Of a DNA stretch of 64,000 bases, positions 39,453 to 48,264 are shown in pieces (the stretch's first letter is position 1; every line of letters begins with the position of its first letter). The stretch is from Nocardioides sp. T2.26MG-1 (GTDB lineage Bacteria; Actinomycetota; Actinomycetes; Propionibacteriales; Nocardioidaceae). The DNA is taken from positions 124,001-188,000 of the forward strand of contig NZ_CATNLZ010000034.1 of the NCBI RefSeq assembly GCF_950101795.1. The letters are read 5' to 3'. Made by a program: the position numbers and the translations under genes. A model generated the notes under the pieces. The model saw only the letters and a program-made list of their open reading frames with translations. It ran no database searches and had not been told where the DNA came from.

Positions 39453-40159
39453 TCGACCTGCAGGACGTCACGCTGACCTTCCCGGACGGGACCTCCCGGA
39501 TCACCGCGGTCGACCACGCGTCGCTGCACGTCGGCGCGGGAGAGACAGTCGGCATCATCGGCCCCTCCGGATCGGGCAAGTCCAGCCTGCTGGCCGTCGC
39601 CTCGACGCTGATCGCCCCCGACAGCGGCACCGTCACCATCGACGGGGTCGTGGCGACCGACCTCGACCTGGCCGGCCGGGCCGAGCTGCGACGTACCAGG
39701 GTCGGGCTCGTGTTCCAGCAGTCCAACCTGCTGTCCTCGCTGACGGCCGTCGAGCAGCTCACCGTCACGAACGAGCTCACCACCGACCGGCGGCGACGCT
39801 CGGCGCGCGCCGCGGCGCGTCGGCGCGCGCTCCAGCTGCTCGACGAGGTCGGCCTCGCGGCGGATGCGGACAAGCGCCCCGCCCAGCTCTCCGGCGGTCA
39901 GCGACAGCGCGTCAACGTCGCCCGGGCGCTGATGAGCCGTCCGGCCGTCCTCGTCGTCGACGAGCCGACCAGCGCCCTCGACCAGGAGCGCGGCGCCCAG
40001 ATCATCGACCTGCTCCTCCGGCTCACCGCGGAGCACGGCACCGCCACGATCCTCGTCACCCACGAGCCCCGCTTCCTCCCCCGGCTCACCACCGCCCACT
40101 CGATGGTCGACGGCCGGCTGAGCGAGCAGAGCGACCGGCCCGGCGCGCCTGGCTCCTGA
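39449..40159 (+). CDS. ABC transporter ATP-binding protein (LolD/MacB type)
   Basis: Protein of 236 aa with Walker A IGPSGSGKSSLLA, Q-loop VFQQSNLL, signature LSGGQRQRVNVARAL, Walker B VLVVDEPTSALD and H-loop ILVTHEP. It is of the MacB/LolD group that pairs with FtsX-like permeases such as the one it overlaps. It ends 7 nt before the convergent lipoprotein gene. Expression is probably controlled by the divergent kinase/regulator pair. Confidence 0.92.
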   Translation: MIDLQDVTLTFPDGTSRITAVDHASLHVGAGETVGIIGPSGSGKSSLLAVASTLIAPDSGTVTIDGVVATDLDLAGRAELRRTRVGLVFQQSNLLSSLTAVEQLTVTNELTTDRRRRSARAAARRRALQLLDEVGLAADADKRPAQLSGGQRQRVNVARALMSRPAVLVVDEPTSALDQERGAQIIDLLLRLTAEHGTATILVTHEPRFLPRLTTAHSMVDGRLSEQSDRPGAPGS

Positions 40160-40166
40160 CGCCGGG

Positions 40167-41090
40167 TCAGTGCCCGGCAGCGGAGTAGGAGGCCACCGGC
40201 GCGAACGTCTCGCCGCCGTCGGCGGAGGTGACGATCTGGCTCTCGGTGGCGACCGCGATCGTGCCGTCCTCGGCGGCGGTGAACGCCGCGGGTGCGGCGC
40301 CGACCGTGCCCAGCTGCTCCCAGGTCGCGCCGGCGTCCCCGCTGCGGTAGACCGCGCCGTCGACACCGATACCCCACAGGCGGTCGGCGTCCGGCCAGGC
40401 CACGAACACCAGCAGCGGCGCGTCCTCGAGGTCCGTGAACGTCGCGCCCGCGTCCTCCGAGAGCATCGGGCCCTGCTCCGTGGTGGCGACGACCCTGCTG
40501 GTCTCGGCGGGGTCGACCGCCAGGGACACCGGCGCCACGTCCGCGGCGGCCGCCGCCCAGTCCGTGCCGCCGCTGCTGGAGACCAGCCGGCCGTTGAACC
40601 CGTAGACGTGGGTGTCGGCCGCCCCGAGCGTGTGGAAGTCGGCCTCCCCGGCCAGCGAGAGGCTGCGCCAGGTCTGCCCGCCGTCGGTGCTCTCGATGAG
40701 CCCCACGGGGTTTGGCAGGTCGTCGTCCGCGCCGGGGTGGCCGCTGGCGTAGAAGTGGTCCGGCCCGGCTGCGGTGAACCCCATGAGGTCGACCGTGCTG
40801 TCACCGACCCGGGTGACCTCGCCACCGTCGACGACCATCGTGCCGGCGTGGGTGCCCAGGTAGAGCAGCCCGTCGGCCGGGTTGAGGGCCATGCCGTGCA
40901 CGTGCCCGGCCTCGGCCGGCACCGCCGGCACCCCTGAGTCGTCGGCGTGCGAGGCCGCCTCGTCCCGGGCGGCAGTCTCCCCGTCGCCGGAGCCGTCGCT
41001 CGAGGAGCAGCCGGCGAGCGCGGCGAGCAGCGTGAGCGCGGCAGCCGTGGCGGCCAGTCGAGTACGTCGGGCGGGGCCGGTGGACGTCAT
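40167..41090 (-). CDS. Asp-box lipoprotein (F510_1955 family)
   Basis: Protein of 307 aa. Signal peptide with lipobox LLAALAGCSSS; a Ser/Asp/Glu-rich linker follows, then VHGMALNPADGLLYLGTHAG and repeated BNR/Asp-box-like units STDGGQTW, SEDAGATF, SGDAGATW and SADGGETF, indicating a beta-propeller on the cell surface. The family is often called F510_1955 glycosylhydrolase, but catalytic activity is not established. A paralogue lies in the copper island at 57530. AGGAG precedes ATG 41090. The role may be metal-related by analogy with the paralogue's setting (inference). Confidence 0.82.
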   Translation of the reverse strand: MTSTGPARRTRLAATAAALTLLAALAGCSSSDGSGDGETAARDEAASHADDSGVPAVPAEAGHVHGMALNPADGLLYLGTHAGTMVVDGGEVTRVGDSTVDLMGFTAAGPDHFYASGHPGADDDLPNPVGLIESTDGGQTWRSLSLAGEADFHTLGAADTHVYGFNGRLVSSSGGTDWAAAAADVAPVSLAVDPAETSRVVATTEQGPMLSEDAGATFTDLEDAPLLVFVAWPDADRLWGIGVDGAVYRSGDAGATWEQLGTVGAAPAAFTAAEDGTIAVATESQIVTSADGGETFAPVASYSAAGH

Positions 41091-41250
41091 GCGTGCATCT
41101 CCTGGGCGGGCGGGTCGTGGGGTGTCGTCGGTCGCCCTCATCGTGACGGCAGCACGCGGCCCGACCTGCCGATTCGGGGGTCCTCGGCCGGAACTTCAAC
41201 GAACCTTCATCAACCGCGCGCCCGCGCGGGAGGGCGGTCCTCGAGCAGGC

Positions 41251-41436
41251 CTATCCGACCTTCTCGTCATCGAGGGCGCGGGCCGCCTCTCGACGGAGCT
41301 CGGCGAGCCGCTCGACGAGCTCCGGGTCCCTCATCACGAGGTAGACCGCCGGGCAGTTCTCGGGGCCGGTGGCGCCGGGCTCGCACAGCGTGCAGAACTC
41401 GCCGGGCCGCAGCGGGCACCTCGGGTCGGGCCTCAT
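41251..41436 (-). CDS. Small cysteine-rich protein (DUF6767-like)
   Basis: Protein of 61 aa. The N-terminal half has four or five cysteines: RCPLRPGEFCTLCEPGATG and ENCPAVYLVM, a pattern that suggests a small zinc-binding fold; the C-terminal half is a charged helix. Similar small actinobacterial proteins are known as DUF6767, from memory. It is divergent from a MarR gene, with a pair of palindromic operators in the gap, and may therefore be MarR-regulated. Function unknown. Confidence 0.6.
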   Translation of the reverse strand: MRPDPRCPLRPGEFCTLCEPGATGPENCPAVYLVMRDPELVERLAELRREAARALDDEKVG

Positions 41437-41492
41437 CCGACCCGCCCCGGCATCGCCGCCGACGTTGCCGCCATGACCCTCTCCCCAGTATT

Positions 41493-41529
41493 GTTCGTAG
41501 TGCGAACCATACTAGTTCGCATCGCGAAC
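41493..41529. promoter_or_regulatory. Paired palindromic operators between DUF6767-like and marR genes
   Basis: Two 15-bp boxes with the form GTTCG-N5-CGAAC: GTTCGTAGTGCGAAC at 41493-41507 and GTTCGCATCGCGAAC at 41515-41529. Their centres are 22 bp apart, two helical turns, so two dimers could bind on one DNA face. The second is a perfect 6-bp inverted repeat around ATC. Location directly upstream of the MarR start indicates autorepression, and possibly control of the divergent small gene. Confidence 0.7.
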
Positions 41530-41551
41530 GAATACCAAGTTGGAGCGTCAC

Positions 41552-41995
41552 GTGCCCGAGGAGCTGGGAGTTGCCGCCGGCCTGGTGCGGCTCACGTTCC
41601 TCGTGCAGTCGGTCTACGCCGAGGTGTGCCGCGAGCACGGCCTGACCCCGCCGCAGGCGCAGCTGCTGTGCGTGGTGACCGACGCGCCCCGCCGGATGTC
41701 CGACCTCGTCCCGACCATGCGCCTGGAGAAGTCCAGCCTGACCGGGCTCGTGGACCGCGTCGAGCGCAAGGGCTGGGTACGCCGGGTCGCCTCCCCCGAG
41801 GACGGCCGCGCCGTCACGGTCGAGCTCACCGCCTCCGGCCGCCGGCTGGCCGAGACGTTCCGGGCCCAGGCCACCGACCGGTTGAACGAGATGGTCGCGT
41901 GCATGCCCCCGGACGTGTGCACGACGTTCGCCTCGATCGCGGACCGCATCGTGAGCGAGCACGCCGTCCCGGCCGTGTTCCCCGACGCGTCCTGA
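41552..41995 (+). CDS. MarR-family transcriptional regulator
   Basis: Protein of 147-151 aa. Winged-helix elements: LTPPQAQLLCVVTDAPRRMS, LEKSSLTGLVDRVERKGWV and RRVASPEDGRAVTVELTASG, with the conserved wing DGR. Two cysteine-containing stretches (EVCREHG, VACMPPDVCTT) could make it redox- or metal-responsive. Start is GTG 41552; a TTG at 41540 is the alternative. The twin palindromes just upstream are its probable binding sites. No further plus-strand gene follows, so it may regulate only itself and the divergent small gene. Confidence 0.85.
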   Translation: MPEELGVAAGLVRLTFLVQSVYAEVCREHGLTPPQAQLLCVVTDAPRRMSDLVPTMRLEKSSLTGLVDRVERKGWVRRVASPEDGRAVTVELTASGRRLAETFRAQATDRLNEMVACMPPDVCTTFASIADRIVSEHAVPAVFPDAS

Positions 41996-42069
41996 GCCCA
42001 CCGACCGCCCGGCCTGCGGCTGCCGAGACCGCGACGCCAGGTCTGGGGCGAGGTCGATCCTCGGACTCG

Positions 42070-42801
42070 TCAGCGGTGGTGGACCGAGACGAGCACGAAG
42101 GACTCGTTGCCGCCCGACATGTCCTTCTCGCGGACGATGCCGAGGCCGGGCGCGTAGAGCTTGAGCGAGAGCACGTTCCTCTCCAGCCGGGTCCACTCGA
42201 AGCTGCGCACCAGGTGGTGGAGCGTGCCGTAGGGCACCGTGGTGGAGGCGTTGCGCTGCACGATCCAGGCCTGGTCCTCGGCGTGGCCCCGATAGAGCTC
42301 CTGCCGGTAGGCGTCGGTGGGCCGCGGGTCCGCCGGCATGATCAGGCCGGCGACCGCACCGCGGGCTCCGGCCTGCCAGGACCCCTCCCTGCTCTCGAGA
42401 CGCCCGTGCTCGTCGTACGTCGCGGTCGCCTCCCCGAAGTACCAGACGTTCCCGTCGTTGTCGGGGGCGTACCAGTCCTGGGTCTTCTCCGCCAGGCTGC
42501 CGTCGGCCCGGCGGAGGACGTCGCTGACCACGGTGGTCGTGACGCCCTGGATCACCTTGGTGCGATGCGTCACGACGACCCGCTCGACGTACCGCTCGCC
42601 CTCGTCCGTGCCGCGGTAGCGCGACACGGTGCCCGGCCGGAGGGGGAAGTACGGGTTCTGTCGCGGGTTGTCGAACTGGCCGGGGTCCACGGTCGCGTCC
42701 GTCGCGCTCGGCGCCGGGCCGTGCGCCGACGCGGACACCCCGGAGATGCCACCGACGGTGAGCACCGCGGCAGCGAGGACGGAGAGCTTGCTGGCCTTCA
42801 T
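42070..42801 (-). CDS. Secreted protein of unknown function
   Basis: Protein of 243 aa. Signal peptide KLSVLAAAVLTVGGISGVSA with a likely cleavage at ASA-HG. The mature part is rich in beta-strand-like sequence: NPYFPLRPGTVSRYRGTDEG, VVVTHRTKVIQGVTTTVVSD, DWYAPDNDGNVWYFGE and LYAPGLGIVREKDMSGGNE. This layout is shared by a family of secreted actinobacterial and myxobacterial proteins of unknown role. GAGAGGAGGATCCCC precedes the ATG. The gene stands alone between the MarR gene and a divergent alpha/beta hydrolase-like gene. Confidence 0.75.
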   Translation of the reverse strand: MKASKLSVLAAAVLTVGGISGVSASAHGPAPSATDATVDPGQFDNPRQNPYFPLRPGTVSRYRGTDEGERYVERVVVTHRTKVIQGVTTTVVSDVLRRADGSLAEKTQDWYAPDNDGNVWYFGEATATYDEHGRLESREGSWQAGARGAVAGLIMPADPRPTDAYRQELYRGHAEDQAWIVQRNASTTVPYGTLHHLVRSFEWTRLERNVLSLKLYAPGLGIVREKDMSGGNESFVLVSVHHR

Positions 42802-42969
42802 GGGGATCCTCCTCTCAGATCCCTCAACCGTGCCCAACTTCTGCTGAAGACACGCTGAAGCGGGGGCGGCGCGCGGCTTCCGCTCCCGGGATCGGCGGAT
42901 CGCTCGCCGATGAGTCCCGACCGGCAGGGCGGTCTGCCCGGGGGACGGAACGTGAGGGAGAGGACGTCG

Positions 42970-43833
42970 ATGGACCACCACCCCGCGGCACGCCGCGCGA
43001 CGATTCGCACGAACGGCGTCGAGCTCGGCATCGAGACCTTCGGGCGCGAGGACGATCCCCTGGTGCTGCTGGTCGGAGGGCCCACGATGCTGTCCTGGCC
43101 GGACTCCCTGTGCGAGCGCCTCGGGGCGGGACGCCGGCGCGTGGTTCGCTACGACCTGCGTGACAGCGGCGCCTCGACGACGGTCGACCCTCGAGTCCCG
43201 GCGTACGACCTGCGCGATCTCGCTGCGGACGCCGCGGGACTGGTCGAGGCTCTCGGTGCGGCCCGGGCTCACCTCGCGGGAGTCGGCGTCGGCGGGATGG
43301 TCGCCCAGGTGGCCGCGCTCGACCACCCCGACGCGTTCGCTGCGCTGACGCTGGTCGCGACTCGGCCGGTCGCACCCGGCCCGGTCGACGACGACCTCCC
43401 GGGTCACGACCCGGCGGTCATGAAGCCACTGTTCTCCCGTCCGAGACCGGACTGGACGGACCGCGCGGAGGTCGTCCGGTTCGCTGCCGACGGTGCCGAG
43501 CTGCTGGGCAACGACCCCGAGCAGGCAGGGGCGACGGCGGCGCGGATCTGGGATCGCACGCACTCGAGCGAGGCCTCGGTGCACGAGGCGAACCAGCTCG
43601 CCACGATGTTCGCCCGGCTGGACTGTGCACCGCGGTGGCGCGAGCGCCTCGGCGACCTCTCACTGCCGACGCTGGTCGTCCACGGCCGGCGAGATCCGTT
43701 CTTCCCGGTCGGCAACGCCGAGGTGCTCGCGAGCGAGGTCCCGAACGCACGGCTCCTCGTGATCGACACCATGGGCACCGTGCTGCCGGACTCCGCAGCA
43801 GACCAGGTCGCCACCATGATGCTCGGCCTCTGA
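42970..43833 (+). CDS. Alpha/beta hydrolase fold protein lacking catalytic Ser and His
   Basis: Protein of 287 aa close in pattern to the RdmC-type methylesterase family (VVRYDLRDSGASTTVD, YDLRDLAADAAGLVEALG). At the nucleophile elbow, where relatives read GHSMGGM, it reads GVGVGGM, so the Ser is Gly106. Near the C terminus, where relatives have GMGHDLP, it has TMGTVLP, so the His is Thr. The acid Asp in HGRRDPFFP remains. The rest of the fold is well kept, which argues for a non-catalytic or altered function rather than decay. GAGGGAGAGG lies before ATG 42970. Confidence 0.82.
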   Translation: MDHHPAARRATIRTNGVELGIETFGREDDPLVLLVGGPTMLSWPDSLCERLGAGRRRVVRYDLRDSGASTTVDPRVPAYDLRDLAADAAGLVEALGAARAHLAGVGVGGMVAQVAALDHPDAFAALTLVATRPVAPGPVDDDLPGHDPAVMKPLFSRPRPDWTDRAEVVRFAADGAELLGNDPEQAGATAARIWDRTHSSEASVHEANQLATMFARLDCAPRWRERLGDLSLPTLVVHGRRDPFFPVGNAEVLASEVPNARLLVIDTMGTVLPDSAADQVATMMLGL

Positions 43834-43869
43834 CCAGGGTCCGTAGGCACTCATCCCCCGTCGCCGGTC

Positions 43870-46092
43870 TCAGCCGTTCCGGACCGGCTCGAGCAGCGGC
43901 CCGAGGGCCGGCTGCGGGAGCTGGGCGGGGTGGTCCACGCCGTACTCCCGGTGGCCGTCCATCCGCGGCAGCAGCCGGTCGAGCCAGGCGGGGAGCCACC
44001 AGTTGAGGTGGCCGAGCAGCTTCATCGCGGCCGGGACGAGGACCAGGCGCACGATGGTCGCGTCGACGACCACGGCGGTCGCCAGGCCCAGGCCGAGCAT
44101 CTTGACGACCGGGTCGTTGCCGGCGACGAACCCGGCGAAGACGGCGACCATGATCGCGGCGCCCGCCGAGATGGTGCGGGCCGTGACGCCGATGCCGTGG
44201 ACGATGGCGTGGTCGCTGTCACCGGTGCGCAGGTACTCCTCGCGGATCCGCGAGAGCAGGAAGACCTCGTAGTCCATCGACAGGCCGAACAGGATGGCGA
44301 ACATGAACAGCGGGATGAAGGAGATGATCGGCACCGTCGCGTGCAGGCCGATCAGGTCCTTCGCCCAGCCCCACTGGAAGACCATCACCAGGACGCCGTA
44401 CGCCGCACCCACGCTGAGCAGGTTGAGCACGGCGGCCTTGGCCGGCACCGCGACCGAGCGGAACACGACGACCAGCAGCAGGAAGGACAGCAGCACGACG
44501 GCGACCAGGAAGACCGGGAGCCGGTCCTGCACCCGGGTGCTCATGTCGGTCATCGTCGCGGTGTAGCCGCCCACGTGCGCCGTGGCCGGGCTGCCGTCCA
44601 GGGCGGCGGGCAGCACGTCGGAGCGCAGCCGCTGCAGCGTCGTCTGCGTCTGCTCGTCCTGCGGGGTGGAGGTGGCCTGCGCGGTGACGATGCCCAGGTC
44701 TTCCTCGCTGCTGAGCACGGAGGCCGTGGCGATGCCCGGGTCCTGCGCCACGGCGGCGGCGACCCGCTCGGCCGCGCCGGTGTCGCCCGCAGTGTCGACG
44801 GCGATCACGAGGGGGCTGATGGCGCCGGGCCCGAACCCGTCCGCGACCAGGTCGTAGGCGCGCCGCTCGGTGCGCTCCTGGGGGTAGTTGCCCTCGTCGG
44901 GCATGCCGAGCCGCAGCGCCGTCACGGGCGCGGCCAGCGCGAGCAGCAGAGCGGTGCCGGTGACGAGGTAGACCACCGGGTGCCGGGTCACGTGGGCGCC
45001 CCACCGGGTCCAGCGCTGCGTGGCGCCCGACGTACGACGCGCCCGCTTCCGCGTGATCCGCTGGCCGGCCAGGCCCAGCAGTGCGGGCAGCAGGGTCAGC
45101 GCGGCGAGCACCATCACGAGCACGACCAACGACATGCCCACGCCACCGGCGGCCACGAACGGGAGCCCGGCGAAGGTCAGGCCGAGGATGGCGACGACGA
45201 CGGTGCCACCGGCGAACAGGATCGCCTGGCCCGAGGTCGCCAGCGAGCGGCCGACCGACTCGGGGACGGACAGCCCGCGGGCGAGGAACTCCCGGTGCCG
45301 GGTCACCAGGAACAGGGCGTAGTCGATGCCGGCGCCCAGCCCGACCATGGACGCCATCACCGGCGCCCACTCGGGGATGTCGACCACGTAGGCCACCAGC
45401 GAGAGCGCGCTCGTCCCGACGAGCAGGCCGAAGAGTCCGATGACGACGGGCAGCCCGGCCGCGACCAGCGAGCCGAACGCGAGGAGCAGGATGACGAGGG
45501 CGGTGAGGATGCCGCCGGCCTCGTAGAGGCTCATCGGCGGCTCGGCGAAGGTGTAGTAGAGGTCGCCGCCCGCCTCGAGACGCAGGTCGGATCCGGCCTG
45601 CGCCCGGTCGAGCGCCGAGGTGAGCGCGGCGAGCGCGGACTTGTCGGTCTCCGCGATCACGGGGTACTGCAGCCGGATGATGGCGACCCGGCCGTCGGCC
45701 GAGACCATCTGGGCGGCCATCGCGGCCTGGGGGTCGCGGGCCAGTGCGCCGGCCGGGTCGGTGGCGCCGAGCTGGTCCTTCAGGCCGCGGAGCTGCTGCT
45801 CCACGGCGGCGAGGTCGCGCCGGGCCTGGGGGGAGCCGAGGAACGTCTCGTCCTCGCTGCGCGGGGTCGCGACGACGTACGCCGTGAGCCCGCCGGTCCC
45901 GGTGTCGGCGCGCGACAGCAGGTCGGCGGCGGCAGCGGAGTCGGTGCCGGGCGCCTCCATGCTGGTGTCGAGGGCGTGCCCGGCCGTGCTCGCCAGGCCC
46001 GCCACGGCGACGGCGACGACCACCCAGATCCCGACGGTCGTCCACGCGTGCTCGGCCGCCCAGCGACCCCAGCGGTACAGGATGTGTGACAT
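43870..46092 (-). CDS. MMPL-family RND transporter
   Basis: Protein of 740 aa with the MMPL architecture: one N-terminal membrane helix, an exported domain, a five-helix bundle, a second exported domain and a second bundle. Key stretches: GLGAGIDYALFLVTRHREFL and FGLSMDYEVFLLSRIREEYL carry the paired Asp-Tyr residues of the proton relay in the two halves. MMPL proteins export lipids, siderophores or drugs in actinobacteria. The gene is divergent from a histidine kinase/regulator pair with a 175-bp gap, so that pair probably controls it. Confidence 0.9.
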   Translation of the reverse strand: MSHILYRWGRWAAEHAWTTVGIWVVVAVAVAGLASTAGHALDTSMEAPGTDSAAAADLLSRADTGTGGLTAYVVATPRSEDETFLGSPQARRDLAAVEQQLRGLKDQLGATDPAGALARDPQAAMAAQMVSADGRVAIIRLQYPVIAETDKSALAALTSALDRAQAGSDLRLEAGGDLYYTFAEPPMSLYEAGGILTALVILLLAFGSLVAAGLPVVIGLFGLLVGTSALSLVAYVVDIPEWAPVMASMVGLGAGIDYALFLVTRHREFLARGLSVPESVGRSLATSGQAILFAGGTVVVAILGLTFAGLPFVAAGGVGMSLVVLVMVLAALTLLPALLGLAGQRITRKRARRTSGATQRWTRWGAHVTRHPVVYLVTGTALLLALAAPVTALRLGMPDEGNYPQERTERRAYDLVADGFGPGAISPLVIAVDTAGDTGAAERVAAAVAQDPGIATASVLSSEEDLGIVTAQATSTPQDEQTQTTLQRLRSDVLPAALDGSPATAHVGGYTATMTDMSTRVQDRLPVFLVAVVLLSFLLLVVVFRSVAVPAKAAVLNLLSVGAAYGVLVMVFQWGWAKDLIGLHATVPIISFIPLFMFAILFGLSMDYEVFLLSRIREEYLRTGDSDHAIVHGIGVTARTISAGAAIMVAVFAGFVAGNDPVVKMLGLGLATAVVVDATIVRLVLVPAAMKLLGHLNWWLPAWLDRLLPRMDGHREYGVDHPAQLPQPALGPLLEPVRNG

Positions 46093-46267
46093 GGCAGGCT
46101 CCTCGGCTCGGACTGCTGCGGGCTCCCTGCCCGGCGGTCTCCACCGTCGCGCGAGAAGCCGGTCGGGCGGATCGGCGTCGAGGCCGGTGTGGGTCCTCCT
46201 TTCGGCCGGTTCTCGGCTCGTTCTTCAGACGGGTACGCCGGGGCTCGCGGGTCCCTAGGCTGGGACC

Positions 46268-47407
46268 GTGGTCACCGACCGGCGTTCCCTGTGGCGCGAG
46301 CCCCGTCCGGTCGACGCCCCGCCCGTCGGGCGTCTCGACTGGTTGCTCGTCGCCGGGTTCGAGGTCGCTGCCCTGGTCGAGGCCGTCGCCCGGCCGGACG
46401 TGACCTGGCGGCTCTTCGTCACCGTGCTGGCCGTGGCCATGGTGCCCGCGCTGCTCTGGCGGCGCAGCCGCCCCCTGGCCGCCGCGCTCGTCGGCTTCGG
46501 AGCCGCCGGGCTCCTCTCGGTCCTCCAGCTGGCCGCGGACACCGGCGAGCTCGGCCTGTACTCGATGATGGTCGTCGTCATCCTGCTGTACTCCCTGGTG
46601 CGGTGGGGCTCGGGACGGGAGGTCGTCCTGGGCCTGGCGTTCGTGGCCGTCGTCGTCGCGCTCGGGCTGTACGTCTCCTTCGCGGGCTGGGCCGACGTCT
46701 TCGGCGGGAGCGTCTTCCTGCTGCTGTTCGTCGCCCTCGGCGCGGTGTTCCGCTACCGCGCGGACGTCTGGCGCCGCACGCAGCTGGAGGTCCGCAACCA
46801 GGAGCGGGTGGCGATCGCGCGCGAGCTGCACGACATCGTGGCCCACCACGTCTCGGCCATCGCCGTGCAGGCCCAGGCGGGTGGCGTGGTCGCCGGCACC
46901 CGGCCCGAGAAGGCGGCCGAGGTCCTCGCCGCGATCCAGTCGGAGGCGTCCCTGACCCTGGCGGAGATGCGGGCCATGGTGCGGGTCCTGCGGGAGGACG
47001 GGCCGGCCGCGTACGCCCCGCAGCTGGGCGTCGCGGACCTGCCTGCCCTGGCACGGGCGGAGGCGACCCCGACCGTCGACGTGACGCTGACCGGGCCGCT
47101 CTCGCGGCTGCCGCGTCCGGTGGACGCCGCGGTCTACCGGCTCGCGCAGGAGGCCCTGACCAACGCCGTACGGCACGCGCCGGGCGTGACCCGGATCGGG
47201 ATCGACGTCTGCCGGGAGGGCGACGCCGTCCGGCTGCGGGTCGTCGACGACGGACGGACCGTGCCGGCCGCGGTCGGCGAGCCCGGGTTCGGCCTGCAGG
47301 GCATGTCCGAGCGCGCCCAGCTCCTGGGCGGCTCGCTCACCGCGGGCCCGCGGCCCGGCGGCGGCTGGCTGGTCGAGGCCGTGCTGCCGGTGGAGGCGCC
47401 GGCATGA
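46268..47407 (+). CDS. NarL-type sensor histidine kinase (HisKA_3)
   Basis: Protein of 379 aa. Four to six membrane helices span about residues 25-160, followed by the HisKA_3 box IARELHDIVAHHVSAIAVQA and the ATPase motifs LAQEALTNAVRHAPG (N box), VVDDGRTVP (a weakened G1 box) and GFGLQGMSERAQLLGG. It is the DesK/LiaS-like type common in high-GC Gram-positives. The start is GTG 46268. Its stop overlaps the regulator ATG. With the divergent MMPL gene it forms an apparent sensor-regulator-exporter unit. Confidence 0.89.
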   Translation: MVTDRRSLWREPRPVDAPPVGRLDWLLVAGFEVAALVEAVARPDVTWRLFVTVLAVAMVPALLWRRSRPLAAALVGFGAAGLLSVLQLAADTGELGLYSMMVVVILLYSLVRWGSGREVVLGLAFVAVVVALGLYVSFAGWADVFGGSVFLLLFVALGAVFRYRADVWRRTQLEVRNQERVAIARELHDIVAHHVSAIAVQAQAGGVVAGTRPEKAAEVLAAIQSEASLTLAEMRAMVRVLREDGPAAYAPQLGVADLPALARAEATPTVDVTLTGPLSRLPRPVDAAVYRLAQEALTNAVRHAPGVTRIGIDVCREGDAVRLRVVDDGRTVPAAVGEPGFGLQGMSERAQLLGGSLTAGPRPGGGWLVEAVLPVEAPA

Positions 47408-48051
47408 CCATCCGCGTGGTCGTGGCCGACGACCAGGACCTGGTCCGGACCGGGCTGGTGATGATCCTCGACGCGCAGCCCGGCCTCGAGGTCGTGGGCG
47501 AGGCCGGCGACGGGCTCGCGGCGCTCGACCTGGCGACGCGGCTGCGGCCCGACGTCCTCCTCGTCGACATCCGGATGCCCGGGCTCGACGGTGTCGAGGT
47601 GACCCGCCGTCTGGCCGGGCCGGGCGTGCCGGACCCGATGGCGGTCGTCGTGATCACCACCTTCGACCTCGACGAGTACGTCCTCGGCGCCCTGCGCGCC
47701 GGCGCCCGCGGCTTCCTGCTCAAGGACGCCGGGCCCGACCTCCTCGTGCAGGCCATCCACGCAGCCGCCAACGGCGACGCGCTGATCGCTCCCAACGTCA
47801 CCCGCCGCCTCCTGTCGACCTTCGCCGACCAGGCGCCGGCCGTGCCGGTCCAGCCGATCGAACCGCTCACCGAGCGCGAGGAACAGGTGCTGGCGCTGGT
47901 GGCGCGGGGCCGGACCAACGCCGAGATCGCCTCCGAGCTGTTCATCGGGTTGAGCACGGTCAAGACCCACGTGGCCTCGCTGCTGACCAAGCTCGGCGCA
48001 CGCAACCGCGTCGAGATCGCCATGTGGGCCTACGACACGCGACGAGTGTGA
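47404..48051 (+). CDS. NarL/LuxR-family response regulator
   Basis: Protein of 215 aa. Receiver residues: VVVADDQDLVRTGLV, phospho-acceptor Asp in VLLVDIRMPGLDG, Thr in VVITTFD and Lys in GFLLKDAGPD. Output helix-turn-helix: LTEREEQVLALVARGRTNAE and LSTVKTHVASLLTKLGA. It overlaps the kinase gene by 4 nt and is the cognate regulator; the divergent MMPL exporter is the likely target. Confidence 0.91.
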   Translation: MTIRVVVADDQDLVRTGLVMILDAQPGLEVVGEAGDGLAALDLATRLRPDVLLVDIRMPGLDGVEVTRRLAGPGVPDPMAVVVITTFDLDEYVLGALRAGARGFLLKDAGPDLLVQAIHAAANGDALIAPNVTRRLLSTFADQAPAVPVQPIEPLTEREEQVLALVARGRTNAEIASELFIGLSTVKTHVASLLTKLGARNRVEIAMWAYDTRRV

Positions 48052-48059
48052 CGTTCGCG

Positions 48060-48192
48060 CGCCCGCGACGTCGTCGAAGGTCTGACCCCGTCCCCGCGAG
48101 CCGGGACCAGAAGCGTGAATGAGCAGCAACACCGGGCCGGCACCGGCCTCCCGATAGCAGAGCCGGGCCCCGTCGACATCCGCGAAGGACAT
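48060..48192 (-). pseudogene. N-terminal remnant of an alpha/beta hydrolase
   Basis: From ATG 48192 the minus strand reads MSFADVDGARLCYREAGAGP then VLLLIHASGPGS, the first beta strands and oxyanion turn of an alpha/beta hydrolase. Family-like sequence stops after about 31 residues; the frame then runs into unrelated sequence that overlaps the response-regulator gene. No catalytic Ser, Asp or His follows. It is best read as the 5' stub of a hydrolase gene whose remainder has been deleted. Confidence 0.55.
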
Positions 48193-48264
48193 GCCCCCGC
48201 GGTCGGACTCTCGTGACCGGGAGCGATGGGGGATCGACGGCGTCGCCACAAGCAGCGCCCTGGA

